Positions 15,652 to 24,240 of a stretch of 64,000 nucleotides of DNA are shown here, in pieces (positions within the stretch are counted from its first letter, which is position 1; each line of letters begins with the position of its first letter). Made by a program: the position numbers and the translations under genes. Source of the stretch: Trinickia violacea (lineage in GTDB: Bacteria > Pseudomonadota > Gammaproteobacteria > Burkholderiales > Burkholderiaceae); contig NZ_CP040077.1 in NCBI RefSeq assembly GCF_005280735.1, positions 4,526,001-4,590,000 of the forward strand. Direction: 5' to 3'. The notes beneath the pieces are model-generated. The model ran no database searches. It was given only the letters and a program-made list of their open reading frames with translations, and was not told where the DNA came from.

Positions 15652-16254
15652 ATGCACAACGCGGACGACAGCAAATCACCGCTCGAACGCTATCTCGGCG
15701 CGACGATCCGCGAGTTGCGCCAGTCTCACGGGCTGACCATCGCGCAGGTCGCCGAGCAGGCCGGCATCAGCCGCGGGATGCTCTCGAAGATCGAGAACGC
15801 GCAGACCTCGACCGGACTCGACGTCCTAAACCGCATCGCGATGGCGCTCGGCGTCTCGATGTCGACGCTCTTTCGCAACTTCGACGTCCCGCAAGGCGGC
15901 GCCCAGCTGGTCAAGAAAGGCGCCGGCATGGAGGTCGTCCGCAAGGGCACGCAGCGCGGCCACACCTACCATCTGCTCGCGTACGACCAGGGCCCGCGCA
16001 AGCTCTTCGAGCCGTTCCTCATCACCATGGACGACGCGTCGGAACGCTTCCCCGTGTTCGAGCACCCCGGCACCGAATTCATCCACATGCTCAAAGGCGT
16101 GATCGAGTACCGCCACGGCCAGCAAACCTACATCCTCCATCCCGGCGACACCCTCACGTTCCGCGCCGACATCCCGCATGGCCCCGAACGTTTGATCAAG
16201 ACGCCGATCCAGTTTCTGTCGATCTTCGTCTACGCCCAGCCCGCCGCCGAGTGA
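15652..16254 (+). CDS. XRE-family transcriptional regulator with C-terminal cupin domain
   Basis: The 200-residue protein has an N-terminal HTH (IRELRQSHGLTIAQVAEQAG, SRGMLSKIENAQTST) and a C-terminal cupin barrel (FEHPGTEFIHMLKGVIEYRH, YILHPGDTLTFRADIPHGPE). This HTH-cupin layout is shared with PuuR and related regulators of amine and amino acid metabolism. It is divergent from the glnT-glxBCD operon with a perfect palindrome in between, so it most likely controls that operon. The effector would bind in the cupin pocket. Confidence 0.92.
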   Translation: MHNADDSKSPLERYLGATIRELRQSHGLTIAQVAEQAGISRGMLSKIENAQTSTGLDVLNRIAMALGVSMSTLFRNFDVPQGGAQLVKKGAGMEVVRKGTQRGHTYHLLAYDQGPRKLFEPFLITMDDASERFPVFEHPGTEFIHMLKGVIEYRHGQQTYILHPGDTLTFRADIPHGPERLIKTPIQFLSIFVYAQPAAE

Positions 16255-16482
16255 GCGGTCCCGCTCCGGACATCTCTGCGGGAATCTAATACGCAACGTC
16301 CGTGCCATGTTTATCAATGAGAATCAAAAGTTCCTCCCAGTAAACATCGGCGGCGCACTGCGGCCTTTCCCGATCTCCCTGCTTTCCCTGCCCCTGCCTG
16401 CCCGCGGTGCGGCCCCATCGTGAATGCGGTGCACGGGCGCACTGAAACGGCAACGCGGGTTACGACGTTGCATCAGCCTCGC

Positions 16483-17283
16483 TTATAACGTCGCCAATGC
16501 GCGCAGCACGCCCTCGATCATCCGGCGCAACACCGGCTGCACGAGCGCCGCGCGCGTCTCGTCATAGGCGAACGGCGCGTGCTCGCTCATATAGACCGAC
16601 TGGCACATCTCCAGCTGGATCGCATGCACGCCCTGCTGCGGCGAGCCGAAATGACGCGTGATGTAGCCGCCCTTGAAGCGCCCGTTCGCGATCCAGGTGA
16701 ACGGGCTGTCGGCCGCGGCGGCCTCGGCGGCCGCCTGCAAGGCGGGCGCGGCCGTGCGGCCGTCCTGCGTGCCGAGATTCAAGTCCGGCAGCTTGCCGTC
16801 GAACAGGCGCGGCAGCACGCTCGCGATCGAATGGGCCTCCCACAGCACGACGTGCGCGTGACGCTCGCGCAGGCGCGTCAACTCGGCTTGCAGCCGCTCG
16901 TGGTAGGGCCGCCAGTAGTCCGCCACGCGCCGCTGCTTGCGCTGTTCGTCCGGCTCGCAGCCGGGGCGGTACACCGGCTCGCCGCGAAACGTCTCGGTGG
17001 GGCACAGGCCCGTCGTGGTCTGCCCCGGATACAGGCTTTCGTCGTTCGGCGGCCGGTTCAGATCGATCACATAGCGCGACAACTTCGCGCCGAGCACGGT
17101 CGCGCCCAATTCGGCGGCGAAATCGTAGAGTCGATCGAGATGCCAGTCGGTATCGGCGACGGTCAGCGCCTCATCCGTGTAGAGCGGCTGCAACTCCGGC
17201 GGAATCCGGCTGCCCAGATGCGGAATCGAAATCAGCAGCGGCGCCTCGCCGCGTTGCAGGGTGGTCAGATCCAGATCGTCCAT
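16483..17283 (-). CDS. hutG: N-formylglutamate deformylase
   Basis: The 266-residue protein matches the N-formylglutamate amidohydrolase family, which cleaves N-formyl-L-glutamate to formate and glutamate at the end of the five-step histidine pathway. Visible blocks are LISIPHLGSRIPPELQPL, DTDWHLDRLYDFAAELGA, KLSRYVIDLNRPP, VVLWEAHSIASVLPRLFDG and FKGGYITRHFG. hutH, hutU, hutI and hutF are all absent nearby. Instead it lies 30 bp downstream of a LysR gene in the same direction, close to glnT-glxBCD and to an FAD oxidoreductase plus hutD. The substrate may therefore come from a source other than histidine. The 228 bp between its stop and the XRE gene show no feature. Confidence 0.92.
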   Translation of the reverse strand: MDDLDLTTLQRGEAPLLISIPHLGSRIPPELQPLYTDEALTVADTDWHLDRLYDFAAELGATVLGAKLSRYVIDLNRPPNDESLYPGQTTTGLCPTETFRGEPVYRPGCEPDEQRKQRRVADYWRPYHERLQAELTRLRERHAHVVLWEAHSIASVLPRLFDGKLPDLNLGTQDGRTAAPALQAAAEAAAADSPFTWIANGRFKGGYITRHFGSPQQGVHAIQLEMCQSVYMSEHAPFAYDETRAALVQPVLRRMIEGVLRALATL

Positions 17284-17313
17284 CGACGGTTCTCTTCAGA
17301 AAAAACGGCGCGC

Positions 17314-18279
17314 TCAGCGCAAGGCGTCCTCGGGAAGCTGCGGCAAGGCGCGGGCCAGCGCCGGCTGAATCGAGCGATCGATGACCGTGCGCGTCAACGT
17401 GACGATCTCGCTCGCGAAGTCGTCCCACTCGCCCTGCCGGTGCAGCAGAAAGAAGTCGCGCCGCCCGAGCCGCCCGGACGGCAGCGGCAGCACGGCGATC
17501 TCGCCGAGATAGTGCCGCGCCTGCCACAGGCACAGCGGCGTCGAGATCGCGAAGCCCAGCCGGGCCGCGACCAGGCTCAGCAGCGGATCGGTCGCGTCGA
17601 ATTCGTAGCGGCGCGGGCTGTCGATGCCGAGGTGCCGCGCGAAGCGCTCGACCTGCTGGCCGATCACCGAGCGCGCCGTGTACCGGATCAGCGGCAGCTC
17701 CTTATTGAGCGTGCGCCAGTCGAGCTGCGCGCGGCCGGCGAGATGGCTGCGCGCGACGACCGCGACGAACGCTTCGGAAAACAGCGGGATTTCGACGATG
17801 CGCGCATCGTTCAACGTCGTCTGCGTGCAGACGGCGATATCGAGCTCCCGGTCATGCAGCTGCTTCGACAGCCCCGGCGTGAGCCCCGACCACAGCGAAA
17901 TCTGCCGCGCCGAGTTCGACACCGCGCGAATCAGCTCCGGGCCGACCGTCGCCGCGAACGAATCGACGCAGCCGAGCCGCACCGGCAGCGTGCCCGCGTG
18001 CGAGGCGTCGCCGATCCGCGTGCTCACCATCTGCGCGTGCTCGATCAGCGGCCCCGCGAGTTCGAGCAAGGCGCGTCCGGCGACGTTCGGTCGCGGCGGA
18101 CGGCTCTCCCGGTCGAACAGCGTCGTGCCCTGATCGCGCTCGAGCACCGACACCGCCTGACTGATCGCGCTCTGGCTCACGCCGAGCTGCTTCGCCGCGG
18201 CCGTCATCGAGCCCGTCTCGCAGACGGCGACGAAAGCCTGCAGCGCGCGCAGATCGATTGGGGGTTGGGTTCGTCTCAT
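17314..18279 (-). CDS. LysR family transcriptional regulator
   Basis: The 321-residue regulator has the N-terminal LysR winged helix (IDLRALQAFVAVCETGSMTA, AAKQLGVSQSAISQAVSVLE) and a C-terminal periplasmic-binding-like effector domain. ATG 18279 was preferred over the in-frame TTG 15 bases upstream; GGAG stands 9 bases before it. It is divergent from the FAD oxidoreductase-hutD-ETF-QO gene set (155 bp apart) and co-directional with hutG, so it could control both sides. Confidence 0.9.
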   Translation of the reverse strand: MRRTQPPIDLRALQAFVAVCETGSMTAAAKQLGVSQSAISQAVSVLERDQGTTLFDRESRPPRPNVAGRALLELAGPLIEHAQMVSTRIGDASHAGTLPVRLGCVDSFAATVGPELIRAVSNSARQISLWSGLTPGLSKQLHDRELDIAVCTQTTLNDARIVEIPLFSEAFVAVVARSHLAGRAQLDWRTLNKELPLIRYTARSVIGQQVERFARHLGIDSPRRYEFDATDPLLSLVAARLGFAISTPLCLWQARHYLGEIAVLPLPSGRLGRRDFFLLHRQGEWDDFASEIVTLTRTVIDRSIQPALARALPQLPEDALR

Positions 18280-18434
18280 CGTGCATGACTCCAATTCGTC
18301 GGATGCTGCGCGCTCAAAATCCGCCCGTGCTCACGATGAGCGTTTTCGGGTGCGCGTCATAAGTTTGCCTAATACAAAATTCCCCCGCCTTTCGGCTTCC
18401 TAGAATCCGCTCCATCGCCTTAACAGGGATTCCC

Positions 18435-19622
18435 ATGAGCCACTATGACTTCATCGTGATCGGCGCCGGCGTGATCGGCGCATCGGTCGCGCACCATCTC
18501 GCCGCATCCGGTGCGAAGCGCGTGCTCGTGCTCGAGCGCGGCACCATCGGCGCGGGCACGACATCGCAATCGTCGGGGCTGCTGCGCACGCACTATTCGG
18601 TCCGTCAGAACGTCGAGCTCGCGCGCTCGTCTTGGTGGGCCTTCAACAACTTCGCCGAGTACGTCGGCGACGACGAAGCGTCGTGCGGGCTCGTCAAATG
18701 CGGCTATCTGATCTGCGCGCCGGAAGGCGACAAGCTCGAGCCGCTGCGCGCGTCGCTCGCCGCGCAGCAGGAAATGGGCATCGAGGTGCAACGGCTGAAT
18801 CGCGACGAAGCGCACGAGCGTCTGCCGATCGCGCAGTTCGGCGACGCGGCGCTGATCGGCTTCGAGCCCGAGGCTGGCTTCGCCGACGCCTATCTCGTCG
18901 CGACCAGCTTCGCGAAGTCCGCACGCCGCCGCGGCGTGAAGATCATGGAAAGCGTGACGGTGACGGGCCTGATCCGCGAAGGACGGCACGTGACGGGCGT
19001 CGAAACGAGCGCGGGCCGCTTCAGCTGCGGCACGCTCGTCAGCACGCAAAGCATCTGGACCCCGGAGCTGGCTGACTGGATCGGTGTGCCGCTGCCGGTG
19101 AAGCCCGAGCGCCATACGGTGCTCGCCCTCGAATGCGAGACCGGCGCGTATACGTTCGGCATGCCCGCCTTCAAGGATCTCGGCTCGCCCGGCATGCTCT
19201 ATTTCCGCAGCTACGGCGGCAGTCAGATGCTGGTGTCCGAAGGCGTAGTCGGCGAAACGCTCAATGCGCCGGAGACCGAGCAAGGCGACATCTCGCTCGA
19301 CTATGTCGCCGAGGTCGGCGCGCAGGTCGCCGAGCGCTTCCCCGCCTACGAGACTGCGGGGCTCGCGTCGTCATGGACGGGCGTCTACGACGTGACGCCC
19401 GATTGGAACCCGGTGCTCGGCGGCGTCGGCGATGTCGAAGGGCTCGTGGTCGGGTTCGGGTTTTCCGGGCACGGCTTCAAGCTCTCGCCCGGCATCGGCA
19501 AGCTGCTCGCGCAGCATGCGCTTGGCCAGCCGACCGATGTGTCGCTCGCGCCGTACGCGCTCGACCGCTTCTCGACGGGCGCGCTGCTCGTCGGCAAGTA
19601 TGGGTCGGGCGCGGTGTCCTGA
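18435..19622 (+). CDS. FAD-dependent oxidoreductase (DAO/sarcosine oxidase-like)
   Basis: This 395-residue flavoenzyme starts with an FAD-binding Rossmann motif (DFIVIGAGVIGASVAHHLAA) followed by LVLERGTIGAGTTSQSSGLL, where oxidases that attach FAD covalently often differ. It ends with the second FAD segment WTGVYDVTPDWNPVLGGV and GFGFSGHGFKLSPGIGKLLA. The family (DadA, SoxB, glycine oxidase) oxidises N-substituted or D-amino acids. AGGGA precedes the ATG at 18435. Downstream genes encode HutD and an ETF-ubiquinone oxidoreductase, pointing to a dehydrogenase feeding the quinone pool; no etfA/etfB is visible. Substrate unknown. Confidence 0.88.
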   Translation: MSHYDFIVIGAGVIGASVAHHLAASGAKRVLVLERGTIGAGTTSQSSGLLRTHYSVRQNVELARSSWWAFNNFAEYVGDDEASCGLVKCGYLICAPEGDKLEPLRASLAAQQEMGIEVQRLNRDEAHERLPIAQFGDAALIGFEPEAGFADAYLVATSFAKSARRRGVKIMESVTVTGLIREGRHVTGVETSAGRFSCGTLVSTQSIWTPELADWIGVPLPVKPERHTVLALECETGAYTFGMPAFKDLGSPGMLYFRSYGGSQMLVSEGVVGETLNAPETEQGDISLDYVAEVGAQVAERFPAYETAGLASSWTGVYDVTPDWNPVLGGVGDVEGLVVGFGFSGHGFKLSPGIGKLLAQHALGQPTDVSLAPYALDRFSTGALLVGKYGSGAVS

Positions 19623-19681
19623 TTCGCGGAGATCATGGAGACGTTCATGCCACTCGACATCCTCGTTGCGCGGAGCGCGTC

Positions 19682-20332
19682 ATGACGAACCGGACTAAGC
19701 ACGCCGCGCCGCTTCGTTCGACAGCGGGCGCAGGAAAGCCATTGTCTGTGTCGAAGCAGTCGCTTCATTTCTTCGACTGCACGCAGCTCGCGCCCGAAGC
19801 GTGGGCCAACGGCGGCGGCACCACGCGCACGATCGCCAAGCGAGCCGATGACGACGGCGGCGTCGAGTGGCGCGTCAGCCTCGCCACCCTGAACGGGCCC
19901 GCGAAGTTCTCGCAGTTTCCGGGCCTCGATCGCACCTTGCTGCTGCTCGACGACGGCGCGGTCGATCTGCATTCGCAGGATGGCGCGTGGTTCGCGCGCC
20001 CGGGGCAGCCCGTGCAGTTCTCCGGCGATCTGCTGATCTGGGCGAGCGTGCCCGCCCGGCCCGTCGACGTGCTCAACGTGATGACGCGGCGCGGCGCTTG
20101 GCAGGCCAATGTCCGCGTCGCGTCGGACTCGCTGCGAATCACGGCGGCTTCGACCCAGCTTGTCTTGTGCGTCGCCGGGCAATGGAGCGTGGCGAGTGCG
20201 CTGCTCAACGGCGTGTCGCTCGAGCCGATGAGGGGCATCTGGATCGACGGGGGACGCGAGGACATCGACTTGCGCGCCGTGGGGCCGGGGGCGCGTCTCG
20301 TCTCTGTCGCAATCGACCCGGTGGAGCGTTGA
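19682..20332 (+). CDS. hutD: HutD family protein
   Basis: The 216-residue product has HutD cupin-type features: WANGGGTTRTIAKRADDD, WRVSLATLNGPAKFSQFPG, DRTLLLLDDGAVDLHS and PGQPVQFSGD. HutD proteins are bicupins found with histidine-utilisation genes; a governor role, limiting intermediate build-up, has been proposed in pseudomonads. ATG 19682 has GGAG 7 bases upstream; the open frame continues 5' only as a shadow of the oxidoreductase gene. Here it sits between an FAD oxidoreductase and ETF-QO without hutHUI, which parallels the isolated hutG at 16483-17283. Confidence 0.85.
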   Translation: MTNRTKHAAPLRSTAGAGKPLSVSKQSLHFFDCTQLAPEAWANGGGTTRTIAKRADDDGGVEWRVSLATLNGPAKFSQFPGLDRTLLLLDDGAVDLHSQDGAWFARPGQPVQFSGDLLIWASVPARPVDVLNVMTRRGAWQANVRVASDSLRITAASTQLVLCVAGQWSVASALLNGVSLEPMRGIWIDGGREDIDLRAVGPGARLVSVAIDPVER

Positions 20333-20335
20333 AGC

Positions 20336-22009
20336 ATGCACGGCGCTAAGTTGATCGAGCAATACGGTCCGCGCGAGTCGATGGAATATGACGTCGTGAT
20401 CGTCGGCGGCGGCCCCGCGGGGCTTTCGGCCGCGATCCGGCTCAAGCAACTGGCCGCGGAAAAAGGCACCGACATCGGCGTGTGCGTGCTCGAAAAGGGG
20501 TCGGAGATCGGCGCGCACATTCTGTCGGGCGCGGTCATGGACCCGCGCGCCATCCACGAGCTGATTCCCGACTGGAAGGAAAAGGGCGCGCCTTTGAACG
20601 TCGAGGTGACCGAGGACCGGTTCCTGTTCCTCTCCGAGAAAGGCGCCGTCAAGACCCCGAACTGGGCGCTGCCCGACAACTTCAAGAATCACGGCAACTA
20701 CGTGATCAGCCTCGCCAACGTCACGCGCTGGCTCGGCCAGCAGGCCGAAGCGCTGGGCGTCGAGATCTTCCCGGGTTTTCCGGCTGCCGAGGTTTTGTAT
20801 AACGACGACGGCTCGGTGAAAGGCGTCGTGACCGGCAACATGGGCGTCGGCAAGGATGGCGAGCCCACCGAGAACTTCCAGCTCGGCATGGAGCTGCATG
20901 CGAAATACACGCTCTTCTGCGAAGGCTGCCGTGGGCATCTGGGCCGCCAGCTGAACGAGCGGTTCAAGCTCAACAAGGATTCCGATCCGCAGGTCTATGG
21001 CATCGGCATCAAGGAGCTGTGGGAGATCGATCCGGCCAAGCACCAGCCGGGCCTGGTGATCCACACGGCCGGCTGGCCGCTCGACACCGACACCTACGGC
21101 GGCTCGTTCCTTTATCACATCGACAACAACCAGGTGATGATCGGCTTCGTGGTCGGCCTCGGCTACACGAATCCATACCTCTCGCCGTTCGAGGAGTTCC
21201 AGCGCTACAAGACGCATCCGTCGATCCGCGCGTTCCTCGAAGGCGGCAAGCGTGTCTCGTATGGCGCGCGTGCGATCACGGCGGGCGGGCTGATGTCGCT
21301 GCCGAAGCTGGTGTTCCCAGGCGGCGCGCTGGTGGGCGACGATGCGGGCTTCCTGAATGTGTCGCGCATCAAGGGTTCGCATGCGGCGATCAAGACCGGC
21401 ATGCTCGCGGCCGAAGCAGCGTTCGATGCCGTTCAGGCCGGCCGTCAGGGCGACGAGCTGAGCGCGTATCCCGAGTCGTTCAAGACCTCGTGGCTGCACA
21501 GCGAACTCCATCGCGCGCGCAACTTCAAGCAATGGATGAGCAAGGGGTTGTACCTGGGCACGCTGATGGTCGGGCTCGAACAGAAGCTGCTGGGCGGCAA
21601 CGTGCCGTGGACGCTGCACCATAAGCACTGGGACCACGAGACGCTTAAGCCCGCCTCGCAGTGCAAGCCGATCGACTATCCGAAGCCCGACGGCAAGCTG
21701 ACGTTCGACCGGCTCTCGTCGGTGTTCATCTCGAACACGAATCACGAAGAAAACCAGCCGGCGCATCTGACGCTCAAGGATGCGTCCGTGCCGGTGAACG
21801 TGAACCTGCGCACCTATGCAGGCCCAGAGGGCCGCTTCTGCCCGGCCGCCGTGTATGAGTTCGTGAAGAACGACGACGGCAGCGACCGGCTCGTGATCAA
21901 CGCGCAGAACTGCGTGCACTGCAAGACCTGCGACATCAAGGACCCGACGCAGAACATCGTGTGGGTCACGCCGGAAGGCGGCGGCGGGCCGAACTATCCG
22001 AACATGTAA
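20336..22009 (+). CDS. Electron transfer flavoprotein-ubiquinone oxidoreductase
   Basis: The 557-residue protein has an FAD motif (DVVIVGGGPAGLSAAIRL), ETF-QO blocks such as EKGSEIGAHILSGAVMDPRA and GGSFLYHIDNNQVMIGFVVG, and a C-terminal ferredoxin-like [4Fe-4S] site (FCPAAVYEF with NCVHCKTCDIKDPTQNI). It passes electrons from reduced ETF to ubiquinone at the inner membrane. The ATG at 20336 follows the hutD stop by 3 bp, with GGAG 9 bases upstream. Being co-transcribed with a DAO-type oxidoreductase suggests that enzyme donates electrons through ETF. The 42 bp to the convergent GntR gene contain only GC-rich DNA. Confidence 0.95.
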   Translation: MHGAKLIEQYGPRESMEYDVVIVGGGPAGLSAAIRLKQLAAEKGTDIGVCVLEKGSEIGAHILSGAVMDPRAIHELIPDWKEKGAPLNVEVTEDRFLFLSEKGAVKTPNWALPDNFKNHGNYVISLANVTRWLGQQAEALGVEIFPGFPAAEVLYNDDGSVKGVVTGNMGVGKDGEPTENFQLGMELHAKYTLFCEGCRGHLGRQLNERFKLNKDSDPQVYGIGIKELWEIDPAKHQPGLVIHTAGWPLDTDTYGGSFLYHIDNNQVMIGFVVGLGYTNPYLSPFEEFQRYKTHPSIRAFLEGGKRVSYGARAITAGGLMSLPKLVFPGGALVGDDAGFLNVSRIKGSHAAIKTGMLAAEAAFDAVQAGRQGDELSAYPESFKTSWLHSELHRARNFKQWMSKGLYLGTLMVGLEQKLLGGNVPWTLHHKHWDHETLKPASQCKPIDYPKPDGKLTFDRLSSVFISNTNHEENQPAHLTLKDASVPVNVNLRTYAGPEGRFCPAAVYEFVKNDDGSDRLVINAQNCVHCKTCDIKDPTQNIVWVTPEGGGGPNYPNM

Positions 22010-22051
22010 CCCGCCCGCCAGCCTGCGCCGCCCGCGCCGGCGGCAAAAAGA

Positions 22052-22732
22052 TCAAGCCTCGTCCGCGCCCTGCGGCAACACCGCCTTGGCAAGCTCAGCC
22101 ACGCGCCGGATATGCGCGAACGACGCCGCCGCAGCCGCGTCGCCGTCGCGGCGCTCGATCGCATCGAGCAGCGTGTTCATCTCGCGGTTCGACTCGTCGC
22201 CGCGCCCCGGCACCGCGATCGTCAACGCGCGCAGCCGGTTGATGCGCGCATTCAGCGACCTCACCACGTCATGCGCGATCGGCTTGTTGGCGCCTTCGAA
22301 CATCGTCTCGTAGAAACGCTCCGTGTACTCGAGCACGCGTGGCAAGTCGTTCTTCTCGAACGCGTCTTCGATCTCGCGGCGCGCTTCGCGCAGGCGGCTC
22401 ACGAGCACCGGCGTCGCACGTTCGGCGCAGGCGCGCGCCGCGTGCGCTTCGAGCAGGCCGCGCAGTTCGTAGATTTCGTCCACCTGCGCCGGATCGAGAC
22501 GCGCGACGATCGGCCCCTGGTGCGCGATGATCTCGACGAGCCCCTCCGTTTCCAGATGGCGCAGGACTTCACGCACGACGGTGCGGCTCACGCCGAGCTC
22601 GTCGCAGAGCGTGCGCTCGACGAGCCGGTCGCCCGGCTTGAAATAGCCCTGGACGATCGCGCCACGCAGCTTGTCGAGCGTCAGCTCGCGCAGGGTCTTC
22701 GCAGTGCGTTCGATTTTGAGGAGGGACGACAT
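22052..22732 (-). CDS. GntR family regulator (FCD/FadR subfamily), copy 2
   Basis: The 226-residue regulator is strikingly similar to the protein at 6229-6918 over its whole length, for example LKIERTAKTLRELTLDKLR, GDRLVERTLCDELGVSRTVV and RINRLRALTIAVPGRGDESN. It has the same winged-helix plus FCD layout. The recognition helix region is identical by eye, so both proteins should bind the same DNA. A motif nearly identical to operator A lies 82 bp upstream in the divergent space shared with the amidohydrolase gene. It probably arose by duplication together with its operator. Confidence 0.92.
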   Translation of the reverse strand: MSSLLKIERTAKTLRELTLDKLRGAIVQGYFKPGDRLVERTLCDELGVSRTVVREVLRHLETEGLVEIIAHQGPIVARLDPAQVDEIYELRGLLEAHAARACAERATPVLVSRLREARREIEDAFEKNDLPRVLEYTERFYETMFEGANKPIAHDVVRSLNARINRLRALTIAVPGRGDESNREMNTLLDAIERRDGDAAAAASFAHIRRVAELAKAVLPQGADEA

Positions 22733-22813
22733 GGTGAGAGATTCGCGTATGGCGGTCGAAACCGCGTAATGGATTGTCGGAGCCGGGCATTCGATGCTTC
22801 AGCCAGCCGGAAC

Positions 22814-22829
22814 GGTATACCATCTTATT
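22814..22829. promoter_or_regulatory. Operator D between gntR copy 2 and the amidohydrolase gene
   Basis: GGTATACCATCTTATT contains the perfect palindrome GGTATACC and matches operator A (6021-6036) at 15 of 16 bases, including the flanking CATCTTATT that reads TAAGAT as a -10 on the minus strand. It lies 82 bp from the gntR copy 2 start and 66 bp from the amidohydrolase start, so a bound regulator could control both. Confidence 0.65.
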
Positions 22830-22894
22830 CGCAAAGATCAATGCGGCGCGGCCTCGGCAACACGCTGCGCTGCTCACTCAATGGAGACCCCAGG

Positions 22895-24145
22895 ATGAAT
22901 TCCGTGTTGTTCCGCAACGGCGCCTTGCTCGACCCCACCCAGCCCGAACTGCTGCCCGGCCACGACGTGCTGATCGAAGGCAAGGTCGTTCGCGAGGTGT
23001 CGGACAAACCGATCAAGAGCGCCAGCGCGACGGTCATCGATTTGAAAGGCAAGACGATCATGCCGGGCCTGATCGACTTGCACGCGCACATCGTCGCGAT
23101 CGAGTTCAACCTGCCGCGCGTTGCGACGCTGCCGAACGTGCTCGTGACGCTGCGCGCGCTGCCGCTCATGCGCGCGATGCTGCGCCGCGGCTTCACCACC
23201 ATCCGCGATGCCGGCGGCGCGGGCTTTCCGTTTAAAGAGGCCGTCGAGAGCGGGCTCGCCGAGGGTCCGCGCATGTTCGTCTCGGGCCGCGCGCTCTCGC
23301 AGACAGGCGGCCACGCCGACATGCGCTCCCGCCACGACTACCTCGCGCCCGACATGCCGTGCCAATGCTGCGTGCGCGTCGGTGCGCTCGGGCGCATCGT
23401 GGACGGCGTCGACGCCGTGCGCCGCGCCGTGCGCGAAGAGCTGCAGATGGGCGCCGACCAGATCAAGATCATGGCCTCGGGCGGCGTCTCCTCGCCGACC
23501 GATCCGGTCGGCGCATGGGGCTATTCGGAGGACGAGATCCGCGCGATCGTCGAAGAAGCCCGCGCACGCGACACCTATGTGCTCGCGCACGCCTACACGG
23601 CCGAGGCGATCGCGCGCGCGGTGCGCTGCGGCGTGCGCACGATCGAGCATGGCAATCTCATCGACGAGGCCACCGCGCGGCTCGTCGCCGAGCACAATGC
23701 GTTCGTCGTGCCGACGCTCGTCACCTACGATGCGCTCGCGAGCGAAGGCGAGAAGTACGGCCTGCCGCCCGAGAGCGTCGCGAAAGTCGAAGCGGTTCAC
23801 GCCGCGGGCCTGCGCTCGCTCGAGATCCTGAAGCGGGCAGGCGTGAAGATGGGCTTCGGCACCGACTTGCTCGGCGAGGCACAGCGCTTGCAAAGCGATG
23901 AGTTCCGCATTCGCTCGGAGGTCCTGAGTCCGTTGGAGATCATCCAGAGCGCGACGCTCGTCGGCGCGGAAGTGCTCCGCATGACCGGCAAGCTCGGCCG
24001 CCTCGCGCCGGACGCGATCGCCGACGTGCTCGTCGTCGACGGCAATCCGCTCAAGTCCGTCGACTGCTTGCTTGGCCAAGGCGACCATATTCCGCTCGTG
24101 ATGAAGGATGGGCATATCCATTTCAACGAGTTGGAAAGCGCTTGA
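22895..24145 (+). CDS. Metal-dependent amidohydrolase (imidazolonepropionase/Xaa-Pro dipeptidase-like)
   Basis: The 416-residue enzyme carries the amidohydrolase superfamily metal sites: GLIDLHAHIVAIEF (HxH), IKIMASGGVSSPTDPVG (carbamylated Lys candidate), VLAHAYTAEAIARAV, RTIEHGNLIDEATARL and GFGTDLLGEAQRLQ (last Asp). It belongs to the branch with imidazolonepropionases and Xaa-Pro dipeptidases, which hydrolyses cyclic or linear amides. ATG 22895 has GGAG 9 bases upstream; the open frame extends further but overlaps the GntR gene on the other strand. It shares an operator motif with the LLM operon, so the substrates may be related. An MFS transporter follows at 95 bp. Confidence 0.9.
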   Translation: MNSVLFRNGALLDPTQPELLPGHDVLIEGKVVREVSDKPIKSASATVIDLKGKTIMPGLIDLHAHIVAIEFNLPRVATLPNVLVTLRALPLMRAMLRRGFTTIRDAGGAGFPFKEAVESGLAEGPRMFVSGRALSQTGGHADMRSRHDYLAPDMPCQCCVRVGALGRIVDGVDAVRRAVREELQMGADQIKIMASGGVSSPTDPVGAWGYSEDEIRAIVEEARARDTYVLAHAYTAEAIARAVRCGVRTIEHGNLIDEATARLVAEHNAFVVPTLVTYDALASEGEKYGLPPESVAKVEAVHAAGLRSLEILKRAGVKMGFGTDLLGEAQRLQSDEFRIRSEVLSPLEIIQSATLVGAEVLRMTGKLGRLAPDAIADVLVVDGNPLKSVDCLLGQGDHIPLVMKDGHIHFNELESA

Positions 24146-24240
24146 GCGCACGCCGTCGCAGTTAAGAACCGCATGTCACGCAGGTAAGAAGAGGCCATAC
24201 CGAAGCATCCTTTCGTTCACCGACCTTAGCAGGTGACGCC

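Noticed and set aside
22881..22898. Five-codon ORF (ATG at 22881) overlapping the amidohydrolase start
   Set aside because: Its second codon GAG is part of the GGAG ribosome site of the amidohydrolase gene; most likely coincidental.
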